NCBI GenBank assembly: GCA_026989355.1
Contig: JALSJM010000002.1
Coordinates: forward strand, 62,001 to 126,000
DNA length: 64,000 bases
Direction of reading: 5' to 3'
From: Paracoccaceae bacterium
GTDB taxonomy: Bacteria; Pseudomonadota; Alphaproteobacteria; Rhodobacterales; Rhodobacteraceae
Below are positions 35,995 to 44,127 of the stretch, piece by piece. The number at the start of each line of letters is the position of its first letter. Position 1 is the first letter of the stretch. The position numbers and the translations under genes are program-made. Below the pieces are notes generated by a model. The model was given only the letters and a program-made list of their open reading frames with translations, did not search any database and was not told where the DNA came from.

Positions 35995-36265
35995 CCCGGC
36001 TTTCAGACCGGGCGCCGGGTTCCCGACTGCCAGCTCGACAACCGCCTGCCCACATGTTCCGGAGACCGGTTCTGCAGGATCGGCTTGCGCCGGCTGAGGT
36101 CCATCAGCGCCTGTTCGCCGCCCTGCTCATGCAATTCCCGGAACCGGTAGAAACTCTGTTCCGGCTGTGGCCCATCACCTTGCAGACATGACCGACGCTG
36201 CCGAGATGTTTGGTCAGTTACAGAAGCCCCGGCTTCGGTTTGATGATCTTCCTTGAATGCTTGTC
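35995..36265 (-). pseudogene. IS481-type transposase N-terminal remnant
   Basis: Reading the minus strand, a broken frame gives DKHSRKIIKPKPGLL, an in-frame TAA at 36218-36220, then LTKHLGSVGHVCKVMGHSR; after a frameshift it continues FYRFRELHEQGGEQALMD and SRRKPILQNR, and after another shift AVVELAVGNPAPG. This is the helix-turn-helix N-terminal part of an IS481-type transposase. The catalytic core is missing. It sits between ilvE and fliI. Confidence 0.75.
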
Positions 36266-36468
36266 ATTACATCGGCACTCCCTGTTGCGCTCCATGAAAG
36301 CAGAAATGTCAGGTCAAGTCGCGTGCCTTGCAGCTTCAAGGTGGCCAGACCGACCTTTTTCTGTTGCAGAGAGTGCCCCAACGCGCTTTCCGGGGGCATC
36401 AGAACTTCTTCGAAATCCCGTTGTGCGGATGCACCGCAATCAACCAGCCGGCAGATTCTGCTCCCGTT
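36266..36468. other. Intergenic stretch with no recognised content
   Basis: About 200 nt between the IS481 remnant and the fliI stop. A short open frame exists on the minus strand (to 36399), but it has no recognisable domain and overlaps the remnant out of frame. A weak hairpin, CCCG/CGGG, lies just after the fliI stop. I see nothing else. Confidence 0.4.
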
Positions 36469-37845
36469 TCACCGGGTTTTCGCTGATTGCCCCCCCGCAA
36501 CATCCTCTTCTGTTTCAACATCCTCTGCCAACGAAAGGCATTCGGCAAGGCGTGCGAAACTTGCCGTCATCCCGCCCGGCGCATCTTCGGCCAGAAATGC
36601 GTCAAGCTCCGGCCAAACCCTGATTGCCGCATCAATGACGGGATCCGATCCTGCAACATAAAGCCCCGCCTGAATCATCATCTCGGCCCGTTCGTAAGCT
36701 CCGAGATACCGCCGGGCGCGCGCGATGAGTTCATTTTCCGAGGATGTGGCGGCATCCGGAAGACTTCGCGAGACGCTACGCAACAGATCGACCGCAGGAA
36801 ACCGCCCGCGCTCGGCAATATGGCGATCCATCACCACATGACCATCAAGAACACCGCGAAGAATATCCGCCACGGGTTCGTTCATATCCGAACCGGCAAC
36901 CAGAACCGAAAAAACCGCCGTGATGTCACCAGTGCCTCCGGTGCCGGGCCCGGCGCGTTCGCAAAGTTGCGTGATCATATGCGCCGTTGAAGGGGGATAC
37001 CCCCTGAGCGAAGCGGTTTCGCCCGAAGCAAGAGCAATTTCCCGATGAGCTTCGGCGAAACGGGTAATCGAATCTGCCAGCAGAAGCACATGCTTCCCCT
37101 GATCCCGGAAATATTCCGCCACCGCCATTGCCGTCCAACCGCACCGGCGCCGTATCACGGGAGACTGATCGGATGTGGCGGCCACGACGACCGAACGCGC
37201 AAGCCCCGCCGCCCCCAACACCTTGTCAGCGAATTCCCGCAGTTCGCGCCCCCGCTCACCAATCATCGCGATCACCACGACATCAGCCTCTACCGCACGC
37301 GCAAATTTGGCAAGCAAGGAGGATTTTCCCACACCCGATCCCGCGAAAAGGCCAACCCGCTGCCCACGCACGAGCGGAAGCAGGGTGTTGAACACCTGCA
37401 TCCCGGTTTCAAGCCGCCCTTCCATGGGGCGCCGCTGCGCTGCCGCAGGAGGATGAGCACACAATGCGCGGGCGTGCGAACCACGCAACAGCGGCTTGCC
37501 GTCAAGCGGAAGCCCGGAAGGATCAACGATCCGTCCGATCCAGCTTGCATCGGGCGCAATTGTGACCGGCCCCATGAGAATCACCCGGTCTCCGATCACG
37601 ATGCCTTCCGGAAGCGTGTCAGGCAGCACAAAGATCCTTCCGGCGTCAAGCCCGGTAACTTCTCCATGCAGGGTGCCACCATTGCGGCCATGAATACAGA
37701 CCTGATCACCCAGCGAAGCCGCATGCGAAAGCCCGCGCACAATGACAACACCACGCTGCACCTCGGTAACACGGCCGACATCGTACACTGAACGAAGCGC
37801 GGCAATTTCGGCGGCAAGGCGTTCAAGCCCGGGCAATGATGGCAT
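36469..37845 (-). CDS. fliI: Flagellar export ATPase FliI
   Basis: Cytoplasmic ATPase that energises the flagellar type III export apparatus. The 458 residues have an F1-ATPase-like core: Walker A GSGVGKSS at about 169-176, Walker B VLLLADSITR, and SLRGYPPST. The ATG at 37845 is preceded by AGGAGA and gives the N-terminus MPSLPGLERLAAEI; the frame stays open much further upstream across flgB and flgC, which is only a shadow. It is divergent from the flgB operon, with a CtrA-like box between them. Confidence 0.94.
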   Translation of the reverse strand: MPSLPGLERLAAEIAALRSVYDVGRVTEVQRGVVIVRGLSHAASLGDQVCIHGRNGGTLHGEVTGLDAGRIFVLPDTLPEGIVIGDRVILMGPVTIAPDASWIGRIVDPSGLPLDGKPLLRGSHARALCAHPPAAAQRRPMEGRLETGMQVFNTLLPLVRGQRVGLFAGSGVGKSSLLAKFARAVEADVVVIAMIGERGRELREFADKVLGAAGLARSVVVAATSDQSPVIRRRCGWTAMAVAEYFRDQGKHVLLLADSITRFAEAHREIALASGETASLRGYPPSTAHMITQLCERAGPGTGGTGDITAVFSVLVAGSDMNEPVADILRGVLDGHVVMDRHIAERGRFPAVDLLRSVSRSLPDAATSSENELIARARRYLGAYERAEMMIQAGLYVAGSDPVIDAAIRVWPELDAFLAEDAPGGMTASFARLAECLSLAEDVETEEDVAGGQSAKTR

Positions 37846-37891
37846 CGGTTTCTCCTGATGATGTCGCAAACCATTTCTAAAGGAATCACCC

Positions 37892-37906
37892 TTAATGCTT
37901 GGTTGA
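37892..37906. promoter_or_regulatory. CtrA-like box between fliI and flgB
   Basis: TTAA-N7-TTGA in the 84-nt divergent spacer. It agrees at seven of eight positions with the CtrA consensus TTAA-N7-TTAA and has the same spacing as the boxes at 57515 and 61898. Confidence 0.55.
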
Positions 37907-37929
37907 AACCGATCGAGGGAGAAGCCCCG

Positions 37930-38322
37930 ATGTTCGAAAACCTGGAAGTATTCCGAATGGCAGGCGCCATGGCCGAAACCGCAGCCAGACGCCAGGCCGT
38001 GATTGCACAGAATATCGCCAATGCCGACACGCCCGGCTACAAGGCACGTGACATTGCCCCTTTTTCGGAAACCTATCGCAGCCTGCAAGGCTCTACCCCG
38101 ATGCAGGCCACCCGTCATGGCCATTTCGCACAACAGGCCCCCGCATCTGTTGCCGAATTCGCATTGATCACGAGCAACGGCAATGAATCCCCCAACGGAA
38201 ATTCCGTCTCGCTTGAGGCCGAGATGGTGAAATCGGCCGAGGTGCGCCACCAGCATGAAACCGCACTGGCGATCTACAAAAGCGCACTTGGCATTCTGCG
38301 CACCAGTCTTGGCCGCAGATAG
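37930..38322 (+). CDS. flgB: Flagellar basal-body rod protein FlgB
   Basis: Proximal rod subunit of the flagellum, exported by the type III apparatus. The 130 residues include the rod-protein signature VIAQNIANADTPGYKARDI at about residues 25-43. The start at ATG 37930 follows GAGGGA; the longer frame upstream runs through the CtrA-like box. First gene of the flgB-flgC-fliE-fliQ-flgF-flgG-flgA-flgH-fliL run. Confidence 0.93.
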   Translation: MFENLEVFRMAGAMAETAARRQAVIAQNIANADTPGYKARDIAPFSETYRSLQGSTPMQATRHGHFAQQAPASVAEFALITSNGNESPNGNSVSLEAEMVKSAEVRHQHETALAIYKSALGILRTSLGRR

Positions 38323-38334
38323 GAGGAGCGTGAA

Positions 38335-38727
38335 ATGAGTGATCTCTTGAAGACAATGGCGGTTTCGGCAAGCGGCATGCAGGCCCAGGCCACACGGCTG
38401 CGACACACGTCGGAAAACATCGCCAATACGGATACCCCCGGATACCACCGCAAGCTGACGGTGTTCGAAGCCTATGTTGAAGAAGGAGAGAGCGCCGGAG
38501 AAGTGCGGACCGGTCCGGTGAAACTGGACATGTCCCCGCTGGCCCGGATCTACGATCCGGCCAACCCGCTTGCAGATGCAACTGGCCACTATGATGGATC
38601 GAATGTCGATCTCGTGGTCGAAATTGCAGATGCGCGTGAAGCACAACGCAGCTACGAGGCAAATCTCCGGATGTTCGATCAGGCGCGCAAGATGACGCAA
38701 AACCTGATCGAGCTTCTGCGCCGTTAG
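38335..38727 (+). CDS. flgC: Flagellar basal-body rod protein FlgC
   Basis: Proximal rod subunit, 130 residues. The N-terminal rod signature TSENIANTDTPGYHRKL lies at about 23-39, and the C-terminal VEIADAREAQRSYEANLRMF is also family-typical. It begins 12 nt after flgB with GGAGG upstream. Confidence 0.95.
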   Translation: MSDLLKTMAVSASGMQAQATRLRHTSENIANTDTPGYHRKLTVFEAYVEEGESAGEVRTGPVKLDMSPLARIYDPANPLADATGHYDGSNVDLVVEIADAREAQRSYEANLRMFDQARKMTQNLIELLRR

Positions 38728-38738
38728 AGGAGACCAGA

Positions 38739-39029
38739 ATGGATATCAATTCCTCACTCGCCGCCAGGCAATATGCCGCGACCCGCCCAGCGACAGCGCC
38801 GAAGCCTGCCGCGGGCGACCCCGGCGAAACCTTTGCCAAGGTTGCCGAGGATTTTGCCGCAACCTTGAAGCGTGGTGAAGAAACCGCAAAAAATGCAATG
38901 GCCGGAAGCGCCGATCCACATGCCCTGGTACAAGCGCTGGCACAAACCGAACTTGCAGTCGAAACTGCCGTGACGGTGCGCGACAAGGTTGTGGAAGCCT
39001 ATCAGGAAATCCTGCGGATGCCGGTGTAG
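38739..39029 (+). CDS. fliE: Flagellar hook-basal body protein FliE
   Basis: Small protein (96 residues) joining the MS ring to the rod. The C-terminal half, DPHALVQALAQTELAVETAVTV and VVEAYQEILRMPV, matches the FliE core. It follows flgC by 11 nt and precedes fliQ by 2 nt, consistent with one transcript. Confidence 0.93.
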   Translation: MDINSSLAARQYAATRPATAPKPAAGDPGETFAKVAEDFAATLKRGEETAKNAMAGSADPHALVQALAQTELAVETAVTVRDKVVEAYQEILRMPV

Positions 39030-39031
39030 GA

Positions 39032-39298
39032 ATGGATGAAATCATCTTTTTCGATACCTTGCGTCAAGGTCTCTGGATTTCCGTCAAGATCTCTGCACCG
39101 ATACTGACCGTTGCATTGATCGCAGGCATTACCGTTGGTTTGTTCCAGGCACTTACCTCGATTCAGGAAATGACACTCACCTTTGTGCCGAAGGTAGCTG
39201 CGATGCTGGTGGTGTTCTGGGCCACCATGAGCTTCATGACCGAAACCCTGGTCGGGTTCTTCCAAGAACAACTCATCCCCCTGATCGCCGGAGGCTGA
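39032..39298 (+). CDS. fliQ: Flagellar export gate protein FliQ
   Basis: Inner-membrane component of the FliPQR export gate. It is 88 residues with two transmembrane hairpin helices (about 17-40 and 50-72) and conserved segments such as APILTVALIAGITVGLFQA and QEMTLTFVPK. fliQ here is separated by about 19 kb from fliP (58.5 kb); fliR is not in the window. Confidence 0.95.
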   Translation: MDEIIFFDTLRQGLWISVKISAPILTVALIAGITVGLFQALTSIQEMTLTFVPKVAAMLVVFWATMSFMTETLVGFFQEQLIPLIAGG

Positions 39299-39301
39299 CC
39301 G

Positions 39302-40018
39302 ATGGAAAACGCTCTGTATACAACACTCACCCGCCAATCAGGCCTGATGGCGGAAATGCGCACCGTAGCAAATAACATCGCCAACATGTCTACCTCCGGC
39401 TACCGCCAGGAAGGAGTCATGTTTTCCGAGTTCATCGCAGCCGTCAAGGCCGAGGGCGGTTCACTTTCCATGGCGACGGCCGAGGTGCGCCGTACTGATC
39501 TTCGCCAGGGCCCCATCACGCAGACCGGAGCCTCTTTCGACTTTGCCATCGAAGGCGAAGGTTTTTTCCTGCTCGAAACGCCTGCCGGTGAACGCCTCAC
39601 GCGGGCCGGCAGTTTTACGCCGAACGGAGAAGGCGAACTGGTCAATCCCGACGGTTACCGGCTGCTTGATGGAGGAGGATCACCGATCTTCATCCCGCCC
39701 GATGCGCGCAAACTGTCTTTGGCTGCCGATGGAACACTGAGCGCCGACAGCCGCCCGATTGCACAAATCGGCCTGTTCCGCCCCGCCGAGCCACAAGGCC
39801 TGATTCGTGAAGATGGCGTACGATTTCGTGCAGAAGGCGGGGTTGAACCAGTTGAGAACGGCCGAATTCTGCAAGGTTTCCTGGAAGATTCAAACGTTGA
39901 TCCGGTACGCGAAATCACCCGCATGATCGAAGTGCAGCGCACCTATGAACTGGGCCAGAACTTTCTTGACAAGGAAGACGAACGGATTCGCGCCGTGGTG
40001 CAAACCCTCGGCCGCTAA
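39302..40018 (+). CDS. flgF: Flagellar basal-body rod protein FlgF
   Basis: Proximal-rod protein of 238 residues, related to FlgG and FlgE. N-terminal signature EMRTVANNIANMSTSGYRQEG; middle FAIEGEGFFLLETPAGERLTRAG; C-terminal EDSNVDPVREITRMIEVQRTYE. It starts 3 nt after fliQ and ends 19 nt before flgG. Confidence 0.92.
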   Translation: MENALYTTLTRQSGLMAEMRTVANNIANMSTSGYRQEGVMFSEFIAAVKAEGGSLSMATAEVRRTDLRQGPITQTGASFDFAIEGEGFFLLETPAGERLTRAGSFTPNGEGELVNPDGYRLLDGGGSPIFIPPDARKLSLAADGTLSADSRPIAQIGLFRPAEPQGLIREDGVRFRAEGGVEPVENGRILQGFLEDSNVDPVREITRMIEVQRTYELGQNFLDKEDERIRAVVQTLGR

Positions 40019-40037
40019 GCACAACAGGAGAACACCG

Positions 40038-40823
40038 ATGCAAGCTCTGAAAATCGCCGCTACCGGCATGAGCGCTCAACAGACCCGGGTCGAGGTGATT
40101 TCACACAATCTCGCCAACATGTCCACAACCGGATACAATGCCCGCCGCGCTGAATTTGCCGATCTGCACTACCAGCAACTTGCCCGCGCAGGCACAATCA
40201 GCGCTTCGGACGGCACCGTGCTGCCCACCGGCATCCAGTTGGGCCTTGGTGTGCGCCCTTCTTCGGTTACCATGCACCTTGCCCAAGGCTCCCTTTCCCA
40301 AACTGGCGGCGATCTTGATCTTGCAATCGAAGGCGGTGGATATTTCGAAATTTCCCTGCCTTCAGGCGTTTCCGCTTACACGCGCGATGGCGCCCTGAAA
40401 CGCTCTGCCGAAGGACAGATCGTTACGGCAGAAGGGTTTCCCGTGGTGCCCGATATCACTATCCCGTCAGACGCACGCAGTATCTCGATCAATGCCGAAG
40501 GTGAAATCTATGCCTATTTCAACAACCGGACAGAGCCCGAGCTGCTCGGCCAGCTGACACTCGTCAATTTCACAAATCCGGCCGGGCTTGAGGCAAAAGG
40601 CAGCAACCTCTTTCTCGAAACCGCTGCTTCCGGTCCGGCATTTGTCGGTACGCCCGGCACCGACGGGCTCGGACTTCTGCGCCAGGGGTATCTTGAGGAC
40701 TCATCGGTAGATCCAGTGCGCGAAATCACGGAATTGATTGAAGCCCAGCGCGGCTATGAAATGAATTCGAAAGTGATTTCCGCCGCAGATCAGATGCTTG
40801 GCGCAACCACCCAGATCCGTTGA
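40038..40823 (+). CDS. flgG: Flagellar distal rod protein FlgG
   Basis: Distal rod subunit, 261 residues, the normal length. Signature VISHNLANMSTTGYNARRAEF near residue 20, LAIEGGGYFEI, and the C-terminal LEDSSVDPVREITELIEAQRGYEMNSK. An AGGAG sequence precedes ATG 40038. Its stop overlaps the flgA start (TGATG). Confidence 0.95.
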   Translation: MQALKIAATGMSAQQTRVEVISHNLANMSTTGYNARRAEFADLHYQQLARAGTISASDGTVLPTGIQLGLGVRPSSVTMHLAQGSLSQTGGDLDLAIEGGGYFEISLPSGVSAYTRDGALKRSAEGQIVTAEGFPVVPDITIPSDARSISINAEGEIYAYFNNRTEPELLGQLTLVNFTNPAGLEAKGSNLFLETAASGPAFVGTPGTDGLGLLRQGYLEDSSVDPVREITELIEAQRGYEMNSKVISAADQMLGATTQIR

Positions 40824-41248
40824 TGTTCCACCGTATCTTCATAACCTTTCTGTTGTGGTGTCCCGCAGTGCCGGTAATTGCCGAAACCATTGTCGCCGCA
40901 CGCACCCTGCGTAGTCGCGCTATCCTCTCGGCCAGCGACATTGTCGTGCAGGAAGGAAACATTCCCGGCGCACTCACTGATCCTGCCGAGGCAATAGGAA
41001 AGGAAGCGCGGGTTGTGCTTTATGCAGGGCGTCCCATACGCGCAGCTGACATAGGCCCCCCAGCCATTATTGAACGTAACCAGGTTGTTACGCTTTTCTA
41101 TCGCAAGGGGGGGCTCCAGATATCAGCTGAAGGGCGAGCACTTGCCCGAGGTGGCATCGGAGACAAGATTCGCGTCATGAACCTTGCTTCCAGAATAACT
41201 GTAACCGGGGAAGTCCATCCGGATGGAACCGTTTTCGTGAACGATTGA
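40823..41248 (+). CDS. flgA: Flagellar P-ring assembly chaperone FlgA
   Basis: Periplasmic chaperone for FlgI polymerisation. It is 141 residues with an N-terminal signal peptide (MFHRIFITFLLWCPAVPVIA) and a SAF-domain-like body: ILSASDIVVQEG, AGRPIRAADIG and the C-terminal VMNLASRITVTGEVHPDGTVFV. The ATG at 40823 overlaps the flgG stop by 1 nt; a TTG at 40820 is less likely. Slightly shorter than many FlgA proteins. Confidence 0.92.
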   Translation: MFHRIFITFLLWCPAVPVIAETIVAARTLRSRAILSASDIVVQEGNIPGALTDPAEAIGKEARVVLYAGRPIRAADIGPPAIIERNQVVTLFYRKGGLQISAEGRALARGGIGDKIRVMNLASRITVTGEVHPDGTVFVND

Positions 41249-41268
41249 ACAGGCCGAAAGGAAAACCG

Positions 41269-42000
41269 ATGCGCCCTCAAACGATTGTCTGTTTCATCTC
41301 GGCAGCCGCACTGGCCGGCGGTTGCTCCCGGTTCGAGGGGGTCGGGAAGGTGCCGGCATTCAAGCCCCAGACCCAGACAACGGAATATCACGCAATGATG
41401 AGTCCCCCGGTGGAAGCGGCCGTACCAAAACGAAGCATAGATCGGGCCTCACTCTGGACAGGAGGGCGTTCGTCTCTTCTTGGCGACAGGCGGGCGATGC
41501 AACGCGGCGATATCCTGACCGTCGTGATCGAGATCGATGACAAGGCCGAAATATCGAACACCACACAACGTTCGCGCAAGGGTTCTGAATCCATGGGGCT
41601 TCCCTCGCTGCTCGGTATTCCCCAAAAAATCAACAGTGTCCTGCCCAGCGGGGCAACAATGGATCCTGCAGTGTCAGCCAAATCGAACAGTGTTTCGCAG
41701 GGACAGGGCTCAATTCGGCGTAACGAAAAACTCACTCTTCGGGTCGCTGCTACAGTTGTGGACGTTCTCGAGAACGGTACCCTTTCAATCCGAGGATCGC
41801 AGGAGGTGCGTGTAAATTACGAGATCCGCGAACTTCTGGTCAGCGGATATGTGCGCCCGGCCGACATTTCACGTCAGAACGAGATCACTTATGACAAGAT
41901 CGCTTCGGCAAGGATCTCATATGGAGGTCGTGGGCACATTTCAGATGTGCAACAGCCGCGGTATGGCCAGCAGATTGCCGATATCATTCTTCCGTTCTAG
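41269..42000 (+). CDS. flgH: Flagellar L-ring lipoprotein FlgH
   Basis: Outer-membrane L-ring subunit, 243 residues. The lipoprotein signal has lipobox LAGGC at about 15-19. Family motifs include SLLGDRRAMQRGDILTVVI near residue 75, ENGTLSIRGSQEVRVN and RQNEITYDKIASARISYGGRG. The start at 41269 follows GAAAGGAAAACCG. It is 20 nt after flgA. Confidence 0.95.
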   Translation: MRPQTIVCFISAAALAGGCSRFEGVGKVPAFKPQTQTTEYHAMMSPPVEAAVPKRSIDRASLWTGGRSSLLGDRRAMQRGDILTVVIEIDDKAEISNTTQRSRKGSESMGLPSLLGIPQKINSVLPSGATMDPAVSAKSNSVSQGQGSIRRNEKLTLRVAATVVDVLENGTLSIRGSQEVRVNYEIRELLVSGYVRPADISRQNEITYDKIASARISYGGRGHISDVQQPRYGQQIADIILPF

Positions 42001-42009
42001 GAGCTGAAA

Positions 42010-42534
42010 ATGGGCAAACTGTTGCCAATAATCCTGGCAATTGTTGGATTGGGGGCAGGCATCGGCGCGGGGCTGATGCTGCGCTCCGATCCAACAGAAG
42101 AAGCCACAGACGCCAACTGCACGCCCGAAGGTGAAGCGAGTGACACGCTCTCTGTGCCCGATGGGAATATTGGACCCGAAGGTGAAAACCATGGGGATGC
42201 GGCTCAAGAAGAACCGAACTATGTGAAGCTCAACAACCAATTCGTTGTGCCTGTCGTCAAATCCGGAAAGGTGGTTTCCCTTGTGGTGATGTCGATCAGC
42301 CTCGAAACCCAATCAGGCGGAAACGAAAAAGTATTTGCCCGCGAACCCAAGCTACGGGATGCTTTTCTGCGTGTAATGTTCGATCACGCAAACGCAGGTG
42401 GGTTTGATGGTGCTTTCACGGAAGCAGGTAAAATGAACATCTTGCGCCAAGCGCTGCTGGAAACGGCAAGGAACATTCTTGGGGCAACCGTTCTTGATGT
42501 GATGATCACCGACATTATCCGCCAAGATAACTGA
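42010..42534 (+). CDS. fliL: FliL-like flagellar basal-body-associated protein, paralog 1
   Basis: A 174-residue membrane protein: N-terminal transmembrane helix (about 5-24), an acidic linker, and a periplasmic FliL-type domain (about 70-174) with YVKLNNQFVVPVV, AREPKLRDAFLRVMFDHA and the terminal LLETARNILGATVLDVMI. FliL proteins surround the stator and affect torque. A second, clearly different FliL lies at 61960. It is the last gene of this block, directly followed by IS debris. Confidence 0.85.
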   Translation: MGKLLPIILAIVGLGAGIGAGLMLRSDPTEEATDANCTPEGEASDTLSVPDGNIGPEGENHGDAAQEEPNYVKLNNQFVVPVVKSGKVVSLVVMSISLETQSGGNEKVFAREPKLRDAFLRVMFDHANAGGFDGAFTEAGKMNILRQALLETARNILGATVLDVMITDIIRQDN

Positions 42535-42582
42535 TGTGTATTCAGTGGTGGTCGCGGGAATTCAGGCCAGTTGTCCGTATGC

Positions 42583-42670
42583 TTAACCTTCTTGCCGAAC
42601 AAAAGCCATGACGGTTTCGATTGGTCTGCGGCCCATGTTTCTGTAGCCCAGATGCGGCCGTTCGGTATTT
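42583..42670 (-). pseudogene. C-terminal fragment of an rve-type transposase
   Basis: On the minus strand a frame reads TERPHLGYRNMGRRPIETV, then MAFVRQEG and a TAA stop at 42583-42585. This is the C-terminal tail of an integrase-core (rve) transposase, a different family from the IS3 copy next to it. It is cut at 42670 by a sequence resembling an IS3 end, so one IS seems to have inserted into another. Confidence 0.65.
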
Positions 42671-42776
42671 GATCCTGCCCCCGTTTCACCGGACAGTTAA
42701 GCGGTTTCGGTTTGGGCCCTTCGTGATCCTGCCCCCATTTCACCGGACACCTAAGCGGTTTCGGTTTGGGCCCTTC
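42671..42776. repeat. Tandem 53-bp repeat made from an IS3-family end
   Basis: Two copies (42671-42723 and 42724-42776) begin GATCCTGCCCCC and continue TTTCACCGGACA, TAAGCGGTTTCGG and TTTGGGCCCTTC, with few differences. The unit holds the inverted-repeat end and the last codons of the neighbouring IS3-type transposase, so the element terminus has been duplicated. Confidence 0.85.
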
Positions 42777-43290
42777 GGAACTCGCGTGGCGAGCGCCATT
42801 TGAGGGCCGAGTGCGGGTGCTCTTCGTTATAGTCCTCGATCCAGCCTCCGATCAACTTGATGACGGTTTCGGCATCGGGCAGCGGGTTGACCTGGACGTA
42901 GTCACGCTTGAACGTGTGCACGAACGCTTCGGCCATTCCGTTGGATTGCGGGCTTCGGACGGGGGTGAAGCACGGCTTCAGCCCCAACTGGCAGGCGAAG
43001 GTCCTGGTTTCGCGGGCCGTGTAGGGGCTGCCGTTGTCGGAGAGCATCTCGATCGTCTCCGGCGCCCGGCAGGTGCTTGAGCGCCGCTCCACCGCCATCA
43101 GCATCATGTCGCGCACGTCCGACCCGCTGATCCCGGCGCCAGCCACCACCGTCCAGGCGGATGACCTCGCCGTTCCGAGCCAGGCAAACTCCAGCCCATC
43201 CGAGCGAAGCAGACGGTTCAGCACCGCCGTGATCCGGCGATAGCCGTAGGTCGGGCGCAGCCCCACCAGCCGCTCGATCAGCGGCAGCAT
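42751..43290 (-). pseudogene. Decayed IS3-family transposase (OrfB)
   Basis: Minus-strand frame with clear DDE integrase motifs: LVGLRPTYGYRRITAVLNR, VVAGAGISGSDVRDMML, EMLSDNGSPYTARETRTFA, PCFTPVRSPQSNGMAEAF and the end EDYNEEHPHSALKWRSPREF. Compared with intact relatives, about 40 residues are missing after LNR, and another deletion plus frameshift follows SDGLEFAW, where NGEVIRL appears in a neighbouring frame. The first Asp region of the triad is damaged. The N-terminal part and OrfA are absent. Confidence 0.85.
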
Positions 43291-43533
43291 GCAAGGCGCA
43301 GGCTTCACAAGATCATCCAGACGGGCAAGGCCCCGATCGCCGAAGAGGGCATGCGCCTCACGACCACCGGTGCCGAAAACTGGGCCGTCATCGCCTCGCT
43401 CATCGAAATCTGCAAGCTCAACGCCGTCCAGCCTCACGCATGGTTGACCAAAACCCTTACGGCAATCGCGACCGGTCACAAACAGGCCCAGATCGAACAA
43501 CTCCTGCTCTGGAATTACAAAGCTGACCTGTGA
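43289..43533 (+). pseudogene. IS66-family transposase C-terminal remnant
   Basis: Plus-strand frame reading KIIQTGKAPIAEEGMR, then GAENWAVIASLIEICKLN and AVQPHAWLTKTLTAIATGH, ending QIEQLLLWNYKADL with a stop at 43533. This matches the end of IS66 TnpC proteins, with an internal deletion joining the IAEE region to the GAENWA region. It abuts the IS3 remnant on the opposite strand. Confidence 0.7.
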
Positions 43534-43544
43534 CCGGGACAACG

Positions 43545-43745
43545 CTTACGGTGATCGATACGGTGCGATATTTTTCTCATGTGGTGACAATCCGTGCCGT
43601 TTCCGAAGGCAAGCCAGCACTGCATCTGTTCCTTGAAGCGGCGCGGCATCTTGGCGCGGTAGCGCAGGATTGCCTGGTATTCGAGGACTTCGAAGAAGGT
43701 ATAGAAGCCGCCCGCCGGACCGGTATGCAGATTATTCATGCATGG
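43545..43745 (+). pseudogene. HAD-family hydrolase C-terminal fragment (phosphoglucomutase-like)
   Basis: A plus-strand segment reads SEGKPALHLFLEAARHLG, then QDCLVFEDFEEGIEAARRTG and MQIIHAWDW. It carries HAD motif III (Lys of GKPA) and motif IV (the ED of VFEDFEEG) but lacks the N-terminal DxDGT nucleophile and cap domain. It begins straight after the IS66 remnant, so the gene was probably cut by the insertion. Confidence 0.65.
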
Positions 43746-43770
43746 GATTGGCGGAATGATGCAACAATGG

Positions 43771-43798
43771 AAAAACGGCAGGCCGAATGGCCTGCCGT
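43771..43798 (-). terminator. Rho-independent terminator of the small exported protein gene
   Basis: A perfect 10-bp stem (ACGGCAGGCC / GGCCTGCCGT) with a 4-nt loop. On the minus strand it ends in a T run (the A5 at 43771-43775). It lies 24 nt beyond the stop at 43822. Confidence 0.88.
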
Positions 43799-43821
43799 GG
43801 GATGTTGTCATGAATGTACTG

Positions 43822-44040
43822 TCAGGTGCCGTTGGACGAAGCGATCGCTGCGCCAAGCAGCACTACACCAAGAACAGCAGCAGCCACACCGGCACCACCA
43901 AGCGAACCTGCTGGTGCAGTCGCGGGTTCGACGAACACCTCGTTTTCGATTACCGGCGCACCCGCACCGCCGGCAAGGGCCGGAGACATTGCGGAAACGG
44001 CCAGGGCGGCGGCGACCGTGAGAACCTTGATTTTCTTCAT
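43822..44040 (-). CDS. Small exported glycine/alanine-rich protein
   Basis: A 72-residue protein with a signal peptide (MKKIKVLTVAAALAVSAMSP, ALA cleavage site), a short acidic segment EVFVEPATAPAG and a C-terminal hydrophobic helix (about 46-67) ending ASSNGT. Similar small proteins occur in Rhodobacterales, but I know no function. It has GGAG upstream, its own terminator, and a double palindrome (44128-44147) upstream, so it looks like an independent and regulated unit. Confidence 0.75.
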   Translation of the reverse strand: MKKIKVLTVAAALAVSAMSPALAGGAGAPVIENEVFVEPATAPAGSLGGAGVAAAVLGVVLLGAAIASSNGT

Positions 44041-44127
44041 GACGCTACTCCATTCAATTAGGTTGGCGAAGGATCGTGGGCCAATCCGTCATCCATGTGT
44101 TGACACAATTCCGGTGGTTTTCCTAGC

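Noticed and set aside
36210-36623. Plus-strand open frame of 137 codons between ilvE and fliI
   Set aside because: It overlaps the IS481 remnant and the fliI end, with no recognisable domain or ribosome-binding site.
42751-43542. IS3 transposase as an intact gene of 263 codons
   Set aside because: The first 80 or so codons are antisense to the IS66 remnant, and the catalytic core has deletions and a frameshift.
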